DNA of 64,000 bases. Source: Rhynchopus euleeides. Its lineage: Eukaryota > Euglenozoa > Diplonemea > Diplonemida > Diplonemidae. The notes under the pieces were generated by a model, which did not search any database, was not told the DNA's origin, and saw only the letters and a program-made list of their open reading frames with translations. Position numbers and translations under genes: made by a program. This document shows, one piece after another, positions 9,297-18,130 of the stretch (the stretch's first letter is position 1; every line of letters begins with the position of its first letter). The stretch lies in contig OY723239.1 of assembly GCA_963210315.1 (NCBI GenBank), positions 2,637,501-2,701,500 of the forward strand. Reading direction: 5' to 3'.

Positions 9297-11096
9297 ATGG
9301 GGTGGTTTGAAAATGTCATCTCGATGGACGGGAGGCTGCAGGGCAAGGCACGCAGCGACCGGCGGCTCGTCTTCTGTCTGGCAACGGTAGTGGCTGCGCT
9401 ATCCTATATCCCAACTGCAGCACAGCCGTCATCGAAAAATACTATTTTGGGATGCGCGTTCTTCTTTCCGCAGCTCGTGATCATCGCGCTATGCCTGTGC
9501 CGTGTGCATCTCTCGCACAACATCATCCGCGCATACATTATGGCAATGGCAGTTGCCATCATCTTCTATGATTTCAGCATGCGCATCATCGGCAGTCCTC
9601 CTGTGTGGAGCATGTTCGTGCTGCTCGCAGACCTGTCGCTAGTGATCGGCCTCGGGAGGCGGTTCGCAACAGGGCTGACAGCAGTCGCAGCCGTGTGGGT
9701 TGTCATCACTGCAGTCGAACTGATGGTGCGCTTCGGACTGTTCGACCTGCCTGGGTCGGCGTCGTACGCCTCCAGGTGGGAGCGTATTCATGATTCCATC
9801 AGCTGCACACACCCACCGTGCCCTGTACCTTTGGGGAAGGGTATCTCTGAGATGCAGGCGTCGCTGTCCGTTCTGCTTGTCGACTTCATCGCCACACGCG
9901 GGTTCGCAGAGTCAGCCGAGAGGAAGAAGGCGGCGATGGGACGGACCATCGAGACTGTGGAGGCGATTGCACAACTTCTGGCGGGCTACGACGTCGACAC
10001 CGTGGCGGAGATGCTGCAGGAGGCGGAGGCGGAGGGGCGGCTGCCTGCAGCGATGCACGAGGCGCTTCACAGGCTGGAGCAGAACCTGCGTGCGTACCGC
10101 CCGTACCTCCCGAAGTCGTGCCTCCCTGCACAGGAGCGTGACGACGGTGACGTGGAGGCGCTGGTGCGTTCCGTGTCCTCGGCGTCCCTCAGTTCAGTGA
10201 GCGAAGGAGCGGGGGAAGAGTTTCCCATTGGGGTGACGAAGGTGCTTGGTGCCTTGAAGACTGTACGCGCAACACTGCTTGTGGTGAACACACGCAACGC
10301 GCTCGCCTGTCTGGAGCAGGAGCACCGCACCTTCACGTCGTTCTTCCAGAGGCTGCTGACCAACACGATGTCGGCAGTGGAGTCACGCCGTGGTCTGGTG
10401 GACGTGTTCGTCGGTGACCGCATCCTTGCCTCCTTCAACGCATCGCGCACGTGCCTCATGCACGCCACTGCAGCTGCAGGTGCAGCACAGCAGATCGTGC
10501 GTGAGGTGCGCAGCTTCAACAGCCAGCAGGACAACAGCACAGACAGTGCTCTGCGTGTCAACATCGGAGCGGCGTCGGGGCGTGTCCTGTGCGGGGACAC
10601 GGGGTGTGTGGAGATGCGGCGGTTCAGCCTGCTTGGGGTGCTGCCTGTCCTGGCGTGTGGGATGGAGCGTGCTGCGCGTGCCTTCGGGCTGGACGTGGTG
10701 TGCGACACCGCACTGCGCAAGGATACAGAACACCAGAACGTGCTGCTGCTTGTGCCGAGGTGGGTGCGTCTGGTGAAGCAGAATGCACGTGGTGGTGCTG
10801 AGCTCACGCCTGTACAAGTCGACAACAACATCATCAAGAACGATGACACATGCTTCTGTGTGTACTCGCTGCTGGTGGAGGAGGAGGGCAACGCACAGCA
10901 CGGGAAGGGCGGGGAGTGGATGTACCACATCGGGAAGGCTGCTGCAGAGTGGGACCCCTACAACGCTGCGATGCGTGCGTATCTGTCTGGGACCGAGGAG
11001 GAGCTGGCAGCTGAGATGGCAGGCGAGCACCACAGGCAGGCACACAGCACCATCAGCCTGCTGGGGCACACCACACCCCTTGCTGTCCATGTGTAG
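9297..11096 (+). CDS. Six-pass membrane protein with degenerate cyclase domain, copy 1
   Basis: 599 residues. The start MGWFENVISMDG is shared with copies 2 and 3. Six hydrophobic segments (about 24-43, 50-72, 76-95, 102-119, 123-147, 185-201) are followed by a helical linker (205-272) ending in YRPYLP, and then a nucleotide-cyclase homology domain (about 312-560). The domain is recognisable from VGDRILASF (372-380) and LRVNIGAASGRVL (419-431), but key residues are gone. The first metal-binding Asp position reads VVNT (329-332), and the Asn/Arg pair of the usual VN..AAR motif is replaced by LPVLACG (449-455). It is therefore predicted to be catalytically inactive, perhaps a regulatory or dimerising partner of the copy at 52937. 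A pyrimidine/CAG acceptor-like site lies at 9261-9262. Function is inferred from the family only. Confidence 0.85.
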   Translation: MGWFENVISMDGRLQGKARSDRRLVFCLATVVAALSYIPTAAQPSSKNTILGCAFFFPQLVIIALCLCRVHLSHNIIRAYIMAMAVAIIFYDFSMRIIGSPPVWSMFVLLADLSLVIGLGRRFATGLTAVAAVWVVITAVELMVRFGLFDLPGSASYASRWERIHDSISCTHPPCPVPLGKGISEMQASLSVLLVDFIATRGFAESAERKKAAMGRTIETVEAIAQLLAGYDVDTVAEMLQEAEAEGRLPAAMHEALHRLEQNLRAYRPYLPKSCLPAQERDDGDVEALVRSVSSASLSSVSEGAGEEFPIGVTKVLGALKTVRATLLVVNTRNALACLEQEHRTFTSFFQRLLTNTMSAVESRRGLVDVFVGDRILASFNASRTCLMHATAAAGAAQQIVREVRSFNSQQDNSTDSALRVNIGAASGRVLCGDTGCVEMRRFSLLGVLPVLACGMERAARAFGLDVVCDTALRKDTEHQNVLLLVPRWVRLVKQNARGGAELTPVQVDNNIIKNDDTCFCVYSLLVEEEGNAQHGKGGEWMYHIGKAAAEWDPYNAAMRAYLSGTEEELAAEMAGEHHRQAHSTISLLGHTTPLAVHV

Positions 11097-11783
11097 GCAG
11101 TGCACGCCACCCCGACCCACCACAGGGCGGGGCACTGCTTCCCTTCACCCACACAACCCCCCTCCTCCTCCTTCTCCTCCTTCTTCCGAGGTGACCGAAA
11201 CCACTTTCCAGTGGTTTCCGTTCCCCCACCCTTACATGTCCCTACATGTCTCTCCGTATGTCTGCGATTCGGCAAGGGGTTGTGGAGCCGTCCACAGCAA
11301 AGCCAAGCTTGAGCGAGATGGGCAGCGAACCTATCGCGCGCAACTGTGCCCGGAGGACCTCACCGCATGCCCTGCTCGGCTGCTGGCACTGACGAATGGG
11401 AGGAAACATGCACTAAGGCGCACCGTTTCGGGCACCCCCCCAGCCCCAACCCCAGCCCGGCTTGAGCGACGAGAACGGAACGGGCGAGACACAAATGATT
11501 GACGCAGCGTCTCCCCCTGCAGGCTGCTCCCACCCCCTTCCCCTCCCCACGGGGCCTTGTGAGCACATGCTGGCATTGCCTGCGGCGTTACAGCATATCT
11601 GGTGTCGTGGCTACAAAAGGGACAAACATTGCGAGAAGGTGTGACTTTTGCTTTTCCATTCACTCACGACAATCAATCCCCCCCCCCTGAATGCCATGCG
11701 CGCCTGTTGAACTGATTGCAACTCAGAACAGGACTCTCCCTCAGGCGCCTCACCCACACTCTGGCTGGCGGTGCCTGGCAACG
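11097..11783. other. Intergenic region between cyclase-like copies 1 and 2
   Basis: No gene. 11576-11690 (CATATCTGGTGTCGTGGCTA and onward) is a repeat shared with 34907-35020, upstream of the ubiquitin-like/jacalin gene. An acceptor-like CAG follows a pyrimidine stretch at 11742-11744, 40 bases before the next start. Confidence 0.5.
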
Positions 11784-13595
11784 ATGGGTTGGTTTGAAAA
11801 TGTCATCTCGATGGACGGGGGGCTGCAGGGCAAGGCACGCAGCGACAGAAGGCTGTTTTTCTGCATCGCCATAGTAATCAGTGCGGTGGCGGCGGTTCCG
11901 ACGTTGACCCAGCAGTCTGCGATCCACCTGATGCTCACTTGTGTCATCTCCTTTCCGCAGCTCGTGATCATCGCGCTATGCCTGTGCCGTGTGCATCTCT
12001 CGCACAACATCATGCGTGTTTACATCGCAGTCTGCGCAGTTGCCGTCATAGTCTTTGATCTGACGATGCGCATAGTCGGCAGTGCTCCTGCGTGGAGCGT
12101 GTTCGTGCTGCTCGCAGACCTGTCGCTGGTGGTCGGTCTCGGGAGGTGGTTCGCAACAGGGCTGACAGCAGTCGCAGCGCTGTGGGTCGTCATCACTGCA
12201 GTCGAACTGATGGTGCGCTTCGGGCTTTTCGACCTGCCTGGGTCCGCGTCGTACGCCTACAGGTGGGAGCGTATTCATGATTCCATCAGCTGCACACACC
12301 CACCGTGTCCTGTGGCTTTGGCGAAGGGCATCTCTGAGGTGCAGATGTCGCTCGTCGTGTTGCTTGTCGACTTCATCGCCACACGCGGGTTCGCAGAGTC
12401 AGCCGAGAGGGAGAAGGCGGCGATGGGACGGACCATCGAGACTGTGGAGGCGATTGCACAGCTTCTGGCGGGCTACGACGTCGACACCGTGGCGGAGATG
12501 CTGCAGGAGGCGGAGGCGGAGGGGCGGCTGCCTGCAGCGATGCACGAGGCCCTTCGCAGGCTGGAGCAGAACCTGCGTGCGTACCGCCCGTACCTCCCGA
12601 AGTCGTGCCTCCCTGCACAGCAAGATGACGGCGGTGGGCTGGATGCGGTGGCGCATTCCACGACTCTGAGTGACAACGGGTCGTCCTTCTCCCTCAGTTC
12701 AGTGAGCGAAGGAGGGGGGGAAGAGTTTCCCATTGGGGTGACGAAGGTGCTTGGTGCCTTGAAGAGTGTACGCTCAACACTGCTTGTGGTGAACACATGC
12801 AACGCGCTCGCTTGTCTGGACGACGACCCATACACCTTCACGTCGTTCTTCGAGATGCTGCTGACCAAGACGATGTCGGCAGTGGAGTCACGCCGTGGTC
12901 TGGTGGACGTGTTCGTCGGTGACCGCATCCTTGCCTCCTTCAACGCTTCGCAACCCTGCTTTTTGCACGCCACTGCAGCTGCAGGGGCAGCACAGCACAT
13001 CGTGCAGGCCGTGCGCAGCTACAACACTCGGCAAGACAACAGCACAGACAGTGATCTGCGTGTCAACATCGGAGCGGCGTCGGGTTACGTCCTGTGCGGG
13101 GACACGGGGTGTGCCGAGATGCGGCGGTTCAGCCTGCTTGGGGTGCTGCCTGTCCTGGCGTGTGGGATGGAGCGTGCTGCGCGTGCCTTCGGGCTGGACG
13201 TGGTGTGCAACTCGGCGATGCAGCGGGACGCGGTGCACGAACACGTTGTCCTGCTTGTGCCGCGGCTGGTCCACCTGGTGAAGCAGAGTGCGTGTGGTGG
13301 TGAGTGTCTGCGCAACGCTGTTCAGGCGACTGGGGAACAATGCTACGACGCGACGTGCCGTGTGTACGAGCTCGTAGTGCAGAATACGGAGGGCAATGCG
13401 AATCGCCCAGGCGAGTGGATGTACCACATCGGTGCTGCTGCTGCAGAGTGGGACCCCTACAACGCTGCGATGCGTGCGTATCTGTCTGGGACCGACGTGC
13501 AGAAGGCGGCTGCGATGGCAGGCGAGCACCACAGGCAGGCACACAGCACCATCAGCCTGCTGGGGCACACCACACCCCTTGCTGTCCATGTGTAG
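11784..13595 (+). CDS. Six-pass membrane protein with degenerate cyclase domain, copy 2
   Basis: 603 residues, taking the conserved MGWFENVISMDG start rather than the in-frame ATG 31 codons upstream at 11691, because paralogue similarity begins just before 11784. Architecture is as in copy 1: six membrane segments, the conserved helical linker, then a cyclase fold without its first metal Asp (VVNTCNALAC) and without the Asn/Arg of the active site (LPVLACGME). Between linker and domain it has a low-complexity insert rich in Ser, Asp and Gly that is longer than in copy 1. The last 30 codons are almost identical to copy 1 (SLLGHTTPLAVHV). A tandem neighbour of copies 1 and 3 in the same direction, it probably arose by local duplication. 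Confidence 0.85.
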   Translation: MGWFENVISMDGGLQGKARSDRRLFFCIAIVISAVAAVPTLTQQSAIHLMLTCVISFPQLVIIALCLCRVHLSHNIMRVYIAVCAVAVIVFDLTMRIVGSAPAWSVFVLLADLSLVVGLGRWFATGLTAVAALWVVITAVELMVRFGLFDLPGSASYAYRWERIHDSISCTHPPCPVALAKGISEVQMSLVVLLVDFIATRGFAESAEREKAAMGRTIETVEAIAQLLAGYDVDTVAEMLQEAEAEGRLPAAMHEALRRLEQNLRAYRPYLPKSCLPAQQDDGGGLDAVAHSTTLSDNGSSFSLSSVSEGGGEEFPIGVTKVLGALKSVRSTLLVVNTCNALACLDDDPYTFTSFFEMLLTKTMSAVESRRGLVDVFVGDRILASFNASQPCFLHATAAAGAAQHIVQAVRSYNTRQDNSTDSDLRVNIGAASGYVLCGDTGCAEMRRFSLLGVLPVLACGMERAARAFGLDVVCNSAMQRDAVHEHVVLLVPRLVHLVKQSACGGECLRNAVQATGEQCYDATCRVYELVVQNTEGNANRPGEWMYHIGAAAAEWDPYNAAMRAYLSGTDVQKAAAMAGEHHRQAHSTISLLGHTTPLAVHV

Positions 13596-13865
13596 GCCGG
13601 GTGTGGATACGGCCCCGCCAAAGTGTGTCTGGCACGCCCTCGGCCGCTTCTCGAGCCCCGCCAGCTCCAGCTTCAGAGGCTGGGCCTCAGACCGAGATAC
13701 AAAACGCGTCTGCAAATTAGAAAGGGGGGAGGGGGGGGGGGGGGAAGAACCAGCGGGCATTTCGTCGATCGCGAGAACACCCCCACACGCCTGCTGCGGG
13801 TGGTGTGTCCTGCATGATTTGCAGAGCAAAGTTTCCTGCGTTGTTGGCACAACTCCGAAGCAGAA
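13596..13865. other. Intergenic sequence after cyclase-like copy 2
   Basis: No gene seen. It contains a G-rich tract at 13725-13745. Similarity to copies 1 and 3 stops at the stop codon. Confidence 0.5.
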
Positions 13866-14090
13866 TGGTTGAAGGCGCCAATCTTCAGGTTCTGGCGAAT
13901 CTGGCCTCTTCAGGCCTGGGTTCAACCCCGCTGTTTCCTGCTGCCAGCTTGTGCCTGTTCTCCTCGTGCGTCTGTTCCCAGCACACTGAGGGGGCTGCAA
14001 GCCAGGCTTCTGCCTGACTACAAGTGGCCCTGGCTGCCAACTGAGCTTTCTGCTGTACATTTGACACTGACGTTTGGATTTGTTTTGTTC
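13866..14090. repeat. 225-bp dispersed repeat, first copy
   Basis: Nearly identical to 17592-17815, with landmarks GAAGGCGCCAATCTTCAGGT and TTGACACTGACGTTTGGATT. Each copy sits downstream of a cyclase-like gene (copies 2 and 3), which may mean it was carried along when the genes duplicated. It contains GGGTTCAACCCC, which resembles a pol III B box, but no convincing A box at normal spacing. A SINE origin is possible but unproven. Confidence 0.7.
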
Positions 14091-14149
14091 GAGGACATTG
14101 CAAGATGTTACGCACACGACTTTCGCCCGGAAAGTGTCATTCAGCTCTG

Positions 14150-14225
14150 CCAAACGTGCTCTACACGCCCCCTTCATCAGGCAAGTGGGTTTGTAAGTGT
14201 GTGTGGAAGCGTCAACGCATCAAAC
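14150..14225 (-). repeat. Inverted relic of a DIRS-family-2 terminus
   Basis: On the minus strand this reads GATGCGTTGACGCTTCCACA followed by CCTGATGAAGGGGGCGTGTA, matching the left end of the family-2 element (55321-55400). Only the terminal piece is present. Confidence 0.55.
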
Positions 14226-14277
14226 GAAGTATCAACAGTAGAGGAAGAGCGGCAGAGTTGAAGTGACACTTTTTCTC

Positions 14278-14396
14278 GGGGGCCTTCGCTGGTCGTTGTC
14301 CTTCGTCAATCTTCGTCAGTTTTCAGCCAATCCAAACCGGAAATTCACTAAAATGCACTGACGACCACCCCGCAGCGAAGACCCCCTCACTCAAAC
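14278..14396. mobile_element. About 115-bp MITE with CTTCGCT inverted ends
   Basis: The ends GGGGGCCTTCGCTGG and CGCAGCGAAGACCCCC are imperfect inverted repeats. A second full copy lies at 58546-58653 and a truncated inverted copy at 58090-58165. The three copies share the interior TCAGTTTTCAGCCAAT and ACTAAAATGCAC. No coding capacity. Confidence 0.7.
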
Positions 14397-14499
14397 CAGA
14401 AACAAGGGCGCCATGTTTGTGCGTGCTGCCCCCACCCCCACCCCCCACTGCCAACCTTAATTAGGATGATCTGAACGCTTTTCGTGATCACGGCGCCGC

Positions 14500-14753
14500 T
14501 CTGTGCCACTGTGCGTCAAACTGTGTCACTTTGCAGCCAGTGTGTTGCGAGGCGACACCACCTTTTTGGTAGAACGCGCAAATCACCCGCTCGGGCGAGA
14601 AGTGTGTTAAGCCTAAAAAGGAGCTGTGGCAGCAATGTGGGCGTGTACTCTGCATAATTTGCTTCCCTGCCTTATCAGTCTCTTCACCTTCCTTCTGCAG
14701 ATTAACACCCCTGTTGCACAAACAAACACATTACGTACCGCCGGCTCCTTTTT
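14500..14753. repeat. Dispersed repeat also forming the 3' end of cyclase copy 4
   Basis: 14562-14720 closely matches 55048-55208 (TTTTTGGTAGAACGCGCAAA and onward). 14712-14753 (GTTGCACAAACAAACACATT and onward) recurs exactly at 58053-58094, where it truncates an RT gene. 14500-14550 also resembles the reverse complement of 46846-46893. The minus-strand frame 14488-14721 (CHSSFLGLTHFSPERVICAF) is repeated in the other copies, so this may be a transposon protein relic of unknown family. Confidence 0.65.
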
Positions 14754-15439
14754 CTCACCTTACCACACCCTTGAGCGAAGGCACCCAAAGGCCCCCAAAA
14801 GTAACAGGCCGGACACGCTCTCCCTCACTGCAGGGCGGCGCAAGGGCCTCAAGGCCCGTGCCCCTCCCCCGTGTTCATTTTCGGGGGCGACACAGTGTTG
14901 CCCTTTCCTGTGCCGCTGGGTGCCTTCCCGTCGTGTCAAACTGCGGCGGCCTGTCTCCCCTGTTCGTGATGCGCCTCGCGCTTCTGCACTTCTGAGTGGA
15001 AGGACACCACTGCCCTGTTGTCCTGTGGAGGGCCCCTTCATGCAATGGGGGTGTGTCACCGTGCGTGTTGTCTTTTCGCCACAACCTCCCCCTTTTGCCC
15101 TCCCCAGTCCTTCGTGTTCCGTGACATGTGTCGATCGCTGTTCCATTTCCTTTCCCTGGCACCGCTCCCCCGCCTGAGCTCCTTCTCCCATCCGTGCTGG
15201 AAACGCAGAGCAACTGGAGAAGCTCGCAGGAATGACACCCCAGCCCCACGCTCATTCCCTGCCTCGGTTGGTGTGCTGCTGTTGCGTTGCTGCTGCCCCA
15301 CCGCACTGGTCACCCTCTGCGCCTCCAGCCTGCTGTCCACTGCTGTCGACAGACACTGCCGACGCCGATTGCCGAGCCTTGCCACCTCCAAAAACCCCCA
15401 GGCGCTTCACCACACTCTGGCTGGCGGTGCCTGGCAGCG
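14754..15439. other. Intergenic region before cyclase-like copy 3
   Basis: No gene recognised. It ends in a pyrimidine-rich stretch and CAG at 15399-15401, after which similarity to the leaders of copies 1 and 2 begins abruptly. Confidence 0.5.
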
Positions 15440-17248
15440 ATGGGGTGGTTTGAAAATGTCATCTCGATGGACGGGAGGCTGCGGGGCAAGGCGCGCAGCG
15501 ACAGGCGCCTGATGTGGTGCTGCTCTCTTGCAATCGGTGTGATAGCTCCCATCCCAACGGCGGCCCAGCCGTCAGCGATAAACATGGCGTTGTCCTGCTT
15601 GTTCTTCTTTCCGCAGCTCGTGATCATCGCGCTATGCCTGTGCCGTGTGCATCTCTCGCACAACATCCTGCGCGCATACATAGCAGTCCTCGCAGTTGGC
15701 GTGATTGTATTTGACTTCAACGTGCGGACCATCGGCAGTGCTCCAATGTGGAGCGTGTTCGTGCTGCTCGCAGACCTGTCGCTGGTGACCGGTCTCGGGA
15801 GGTGGTTCGCAACAGGGCTGACAGCAGTCGCAGCGCTGTGGGTCCTCATCACTGCAGTCGAACTGATGGTGCGCTTCGGACTGTTCGACCTGCCTGGGTC
15901 GGCGTCGTACGCCTACAGGTGGGAGCGTCTACAGGATGTCGTCGACTGCACGCACCCACCGTGCCCTGTGGCTTTGGTGAGGGGCGTCACAGAGATGGAG
16001 GTGTCGCTGCTTGTGCTGCTTGTCGACTTCGGTGCCACACGCGGGTTCGCAGAGTCAGCCGAGAGGGAGAAGGCGTCGATGGGACGGACCATCGAGACTG
16101 TGGAGGCGATTGCACAGCTTCTGGCGGGCTACGACGTCGACACCGTGGCGGAGATGCTGCAGGTGGCGGAGGCGGAGGGGCGGCTGCCTGCAGCGATGCA
16201 CGAGGCGCTTCACAGGCTGGAGCAGAACCTGCGTGCGTACCGCCCGTACCTCCCGAAGTCGTGCCTCCCTGCACAGGAGCGTGACGGTGGGCTGGATGCG
16301 GTGGCGCGTTCCGTGACCTCGGCGTCCCTCAGTTCAGTGAGCGAAGGAGGGGGGGAAGAGTTTCCCATTGGGGTGACGAAGGTGCTTGGTGCCTTGAAGA
16401 GTGTACGCTCAACACTGCTTGTGGTGAACACATGCAACGCGCTCGCCTGTCTTGTGGACGACGACCCACACACCTTCACGTCGTTCTTCGAGATGCTGCT
16501 GACCAAGACGATGTCAGCAGTGGAGTCACGCCGTGGTCTGGTGGACGTGTTCGTCGGTGACCGCATCATTGCCTCCTTCAACGCGTCGCGCACGTGCCTC
16601 ATGCACGCCACTGCAGCTGCAGGTGCAGCACAGCAGATCGTGCGTGAGGTGGGCAGCTACAACACGCGGCAGGACAACAGCACAGACAGTGATCTGCGTG
16701 TCAACATCGGAGCGGCGTCGGGTTACGTCCTGTGCGGGGACACGGGGTGTGCTGAGATGCGGCGGTTCAGCCTGCTTGGGGTGCTGCCTGTCCTGGCGTG
16801 TGGGATGGAGCGTGCTGCGCGTGCCTTCGGGCTGGACGTGGTGTGCAACACCGCACTGCGCAAGGATACAGAACACCAGAACGTGCTGCTGCTTGTGCCG
16901 AGGCGGGTGCGTCTGGTGAAGCAGAGTGCACGTGGTGGTGCTTCTGTGATCATGCCTATACAAGTCGACAACAGCAACAGCATTAACAACAACGATGGCA
17001 CATGCTTCTGTGTGTACTCGCTGCTGGTGGAGGAGGAGGGCAACGCACAGCACGGGAAGGACGGGGAGTGGATGTACCACATCGGGAAGGCTGCTGCAGA
17101 GTGGGACCCCTACAACGCTGCGATGCGTGCGTATCTGTCTGGGACCGACGTGCAGAAGGCGGCTGAGACGGCAGGCGAGCACCACAGGCAGGCACACAGC
17201 ACCATCAGCCTGCTGGGGCACACGATGCCACTTGACGTCTACGTGTGA
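15440..17248 (+). CDS. Six-pass membrane protein with degenerate cyclase domain, copy 3
   Basis: 602 residues from the conserved MGWFENVISMDG start; the in-frame ATG at 15287 is 51 codons further up and not supported by paralogues. The membrane region differs most from copies 1 and 2 (first segment LMWCCSLAIGVIAPIP), while the linker and the degenerate cyclase domain are nearly the same. The domain again lacks the first metal Asp and the active-site Asn/Arg but keeps VGDRI. Its final residues diverge (GHTMPLDVYV). Parts of the domain look like copy 2 (VRSTLLVVNTCNALAC), while the stretch around TEHQNVLLLVPR looks like copy 1. This mosaic suggests gene conversion among the tandem copies. Confidence 0.85.
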   Translation: MGWFENVISMDGRLRGKARSDRRLMWCCSLAIGVIAPIPTAAQPSAINMALSCLFFFPQLVIIALCLCRVHLSHNILRAYIAVLAVGVIVFDFNVRTIGSAPMWSVFVLLADLSLVTGLGRWFATGLTAVAALWVLITAVELMVRFGLFDLPGSASYAYRWERLQDVVDCTHPPCPVALVRGVTEMEVSLLVLLVDFGATRGFAESAEREKASMGRTIETVEAIAQLLAGYDVDTVAEMLQVAEAEGRLPAAMHEALHRLEQNLRAYRPYLPKSCLPAQERDGGLDAVARSVTSASLSSVSEGGGEEFPIGVTKVLGALKSVRSTLLVVNTCNALACLVDDDPHTFTSFFEMLLTKTMSAVESRRGLVDVFVGDRIIASFNASRTCLMHATAAAGAAQQIVREVGSYNTRQDNSTDSDLRVNIGAASGYVLCGDTGCAEMRRFSLLGVLPVLACGMERAARAFGLDVVCNTALRKDTEHQNVLLLVPRRVRLVKQSARGGASVIMPIQVDNSNSINNNDGTCFCVYSLLVEEEGNAQHGKDGEWMYHIGKAAAEWDPYNAAMRAYLSGTDVQKAAETAGEHHRQAHSTISLLGHTMPLDVYV

Positions 17249-17591
17249 CCTCACCCGCACACTCAAGGGACGGTGTGACGGCGTTCGTCGAGAGCAGAGG
17301 CTACCTGCCACGGAGCCGGCCCAGGTTCGATTCCAGGGTTCCAAGCTTCTGTTCCTCAACTTTGTTGCCGTGTCCTGTCCCTCCGCTGTCGGATCAGCAT
17401 GCTGGAGTCGTACAGAAGGCCACGAAAGGCCGCTGCACGAGAACCGGACACACGGCGCACATATTTGCCTCTGGATGTGATCTCGTTCCTTCTTCCTGAA
17501 GACACCTGCACATGACAGGGGATGGCATCATTGCTGCCCAGGTTTCTTTGTTTGCAACAAGGGGAGGCCCCTGCCAACCACTTTCTCATGC
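17249..17591. other. Intergenic sequence after cyclase-like copy 3
   Basis: No gene seen. GGTTCGATTCC at 17324-17334 fits a tRNA B box, but no cloverleaf can be drawn around it. Confidence 0.5.
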
Positions 17592-17815
17592 AGTTGAAGG
17601 CGCCAATCTTCAGGTTCAGGCGAATCTGGCCTCTTCAGGCCTGGGTTCAACCCCGCTGTTTCCTGCTGCCAGCTTGTGCCTGTTCTCCTCGTGCGTCTGT
17701 TCCCAGCACACTGAGGGGGCTGCAAGCCAGGCTTCTGCCTGACTACAAGTGGCCCTGGCTGCCAACTGAGCTTTCTGCTGTACATTTGACACTGACGTTT
17801 GGATTTGTTTTGCAT
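17592..17815. repeat. 225-bp dispersed repeat, second copy
   Basis: Partner of 13866-14090, with few differences. It diverges sharply after TTGGATTTGTTTTG, marking the repeat boundary. Confidence 0.7.
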
Positions 17816-18130
17816 CATCCTGTGCCCGAGCCTTCTGGAACAGGCACAGGGGCTGTGCACTGTTGTGCCGAGAGTTGCATGCCTGCCCTCGGCGGGAAGG
17901 GTTGTGAAGGTGTATTCCTGGAGGTGATTCGTGGCATGGCTTCCCGGGTTTTGGGTGATTGGCAAACGTCACATGCAACCTAAGTGGCCCTCCCCTCCCC
18001 TCCCCTCCCCTCCCCTCCCCTCACTTCAACCCCCTCTTTTGCATGCCGCACCACATCGACACGTACACTCTTCGATCCCCACCATCACACACCACCACAT
18101 CCTCCAGTGTCAGCGTGCAACAAACCAAAC

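Noticed and set aside
13866..14090. tRNA-derived SINE from the GGGTTCAACCCC motif
   Set aside because: The nearest A-box-like sequence is only about 25 bases upstream, too close, and there is no tail; kept only as a dispersed repeat.
12888..14177. Minus-strand open frame of 429 codons over cyclase copy 2
   Set aside because: It is the mirror of the plus-strand cyclase gene; similar minus frames appear over copies 1 and 3 because of GC-rich third positions.
17324..17334. tRNA B box GGTTCGATTCC
   Set aside because: No T-arm stem, A box or cloverleaf can be formed around it.
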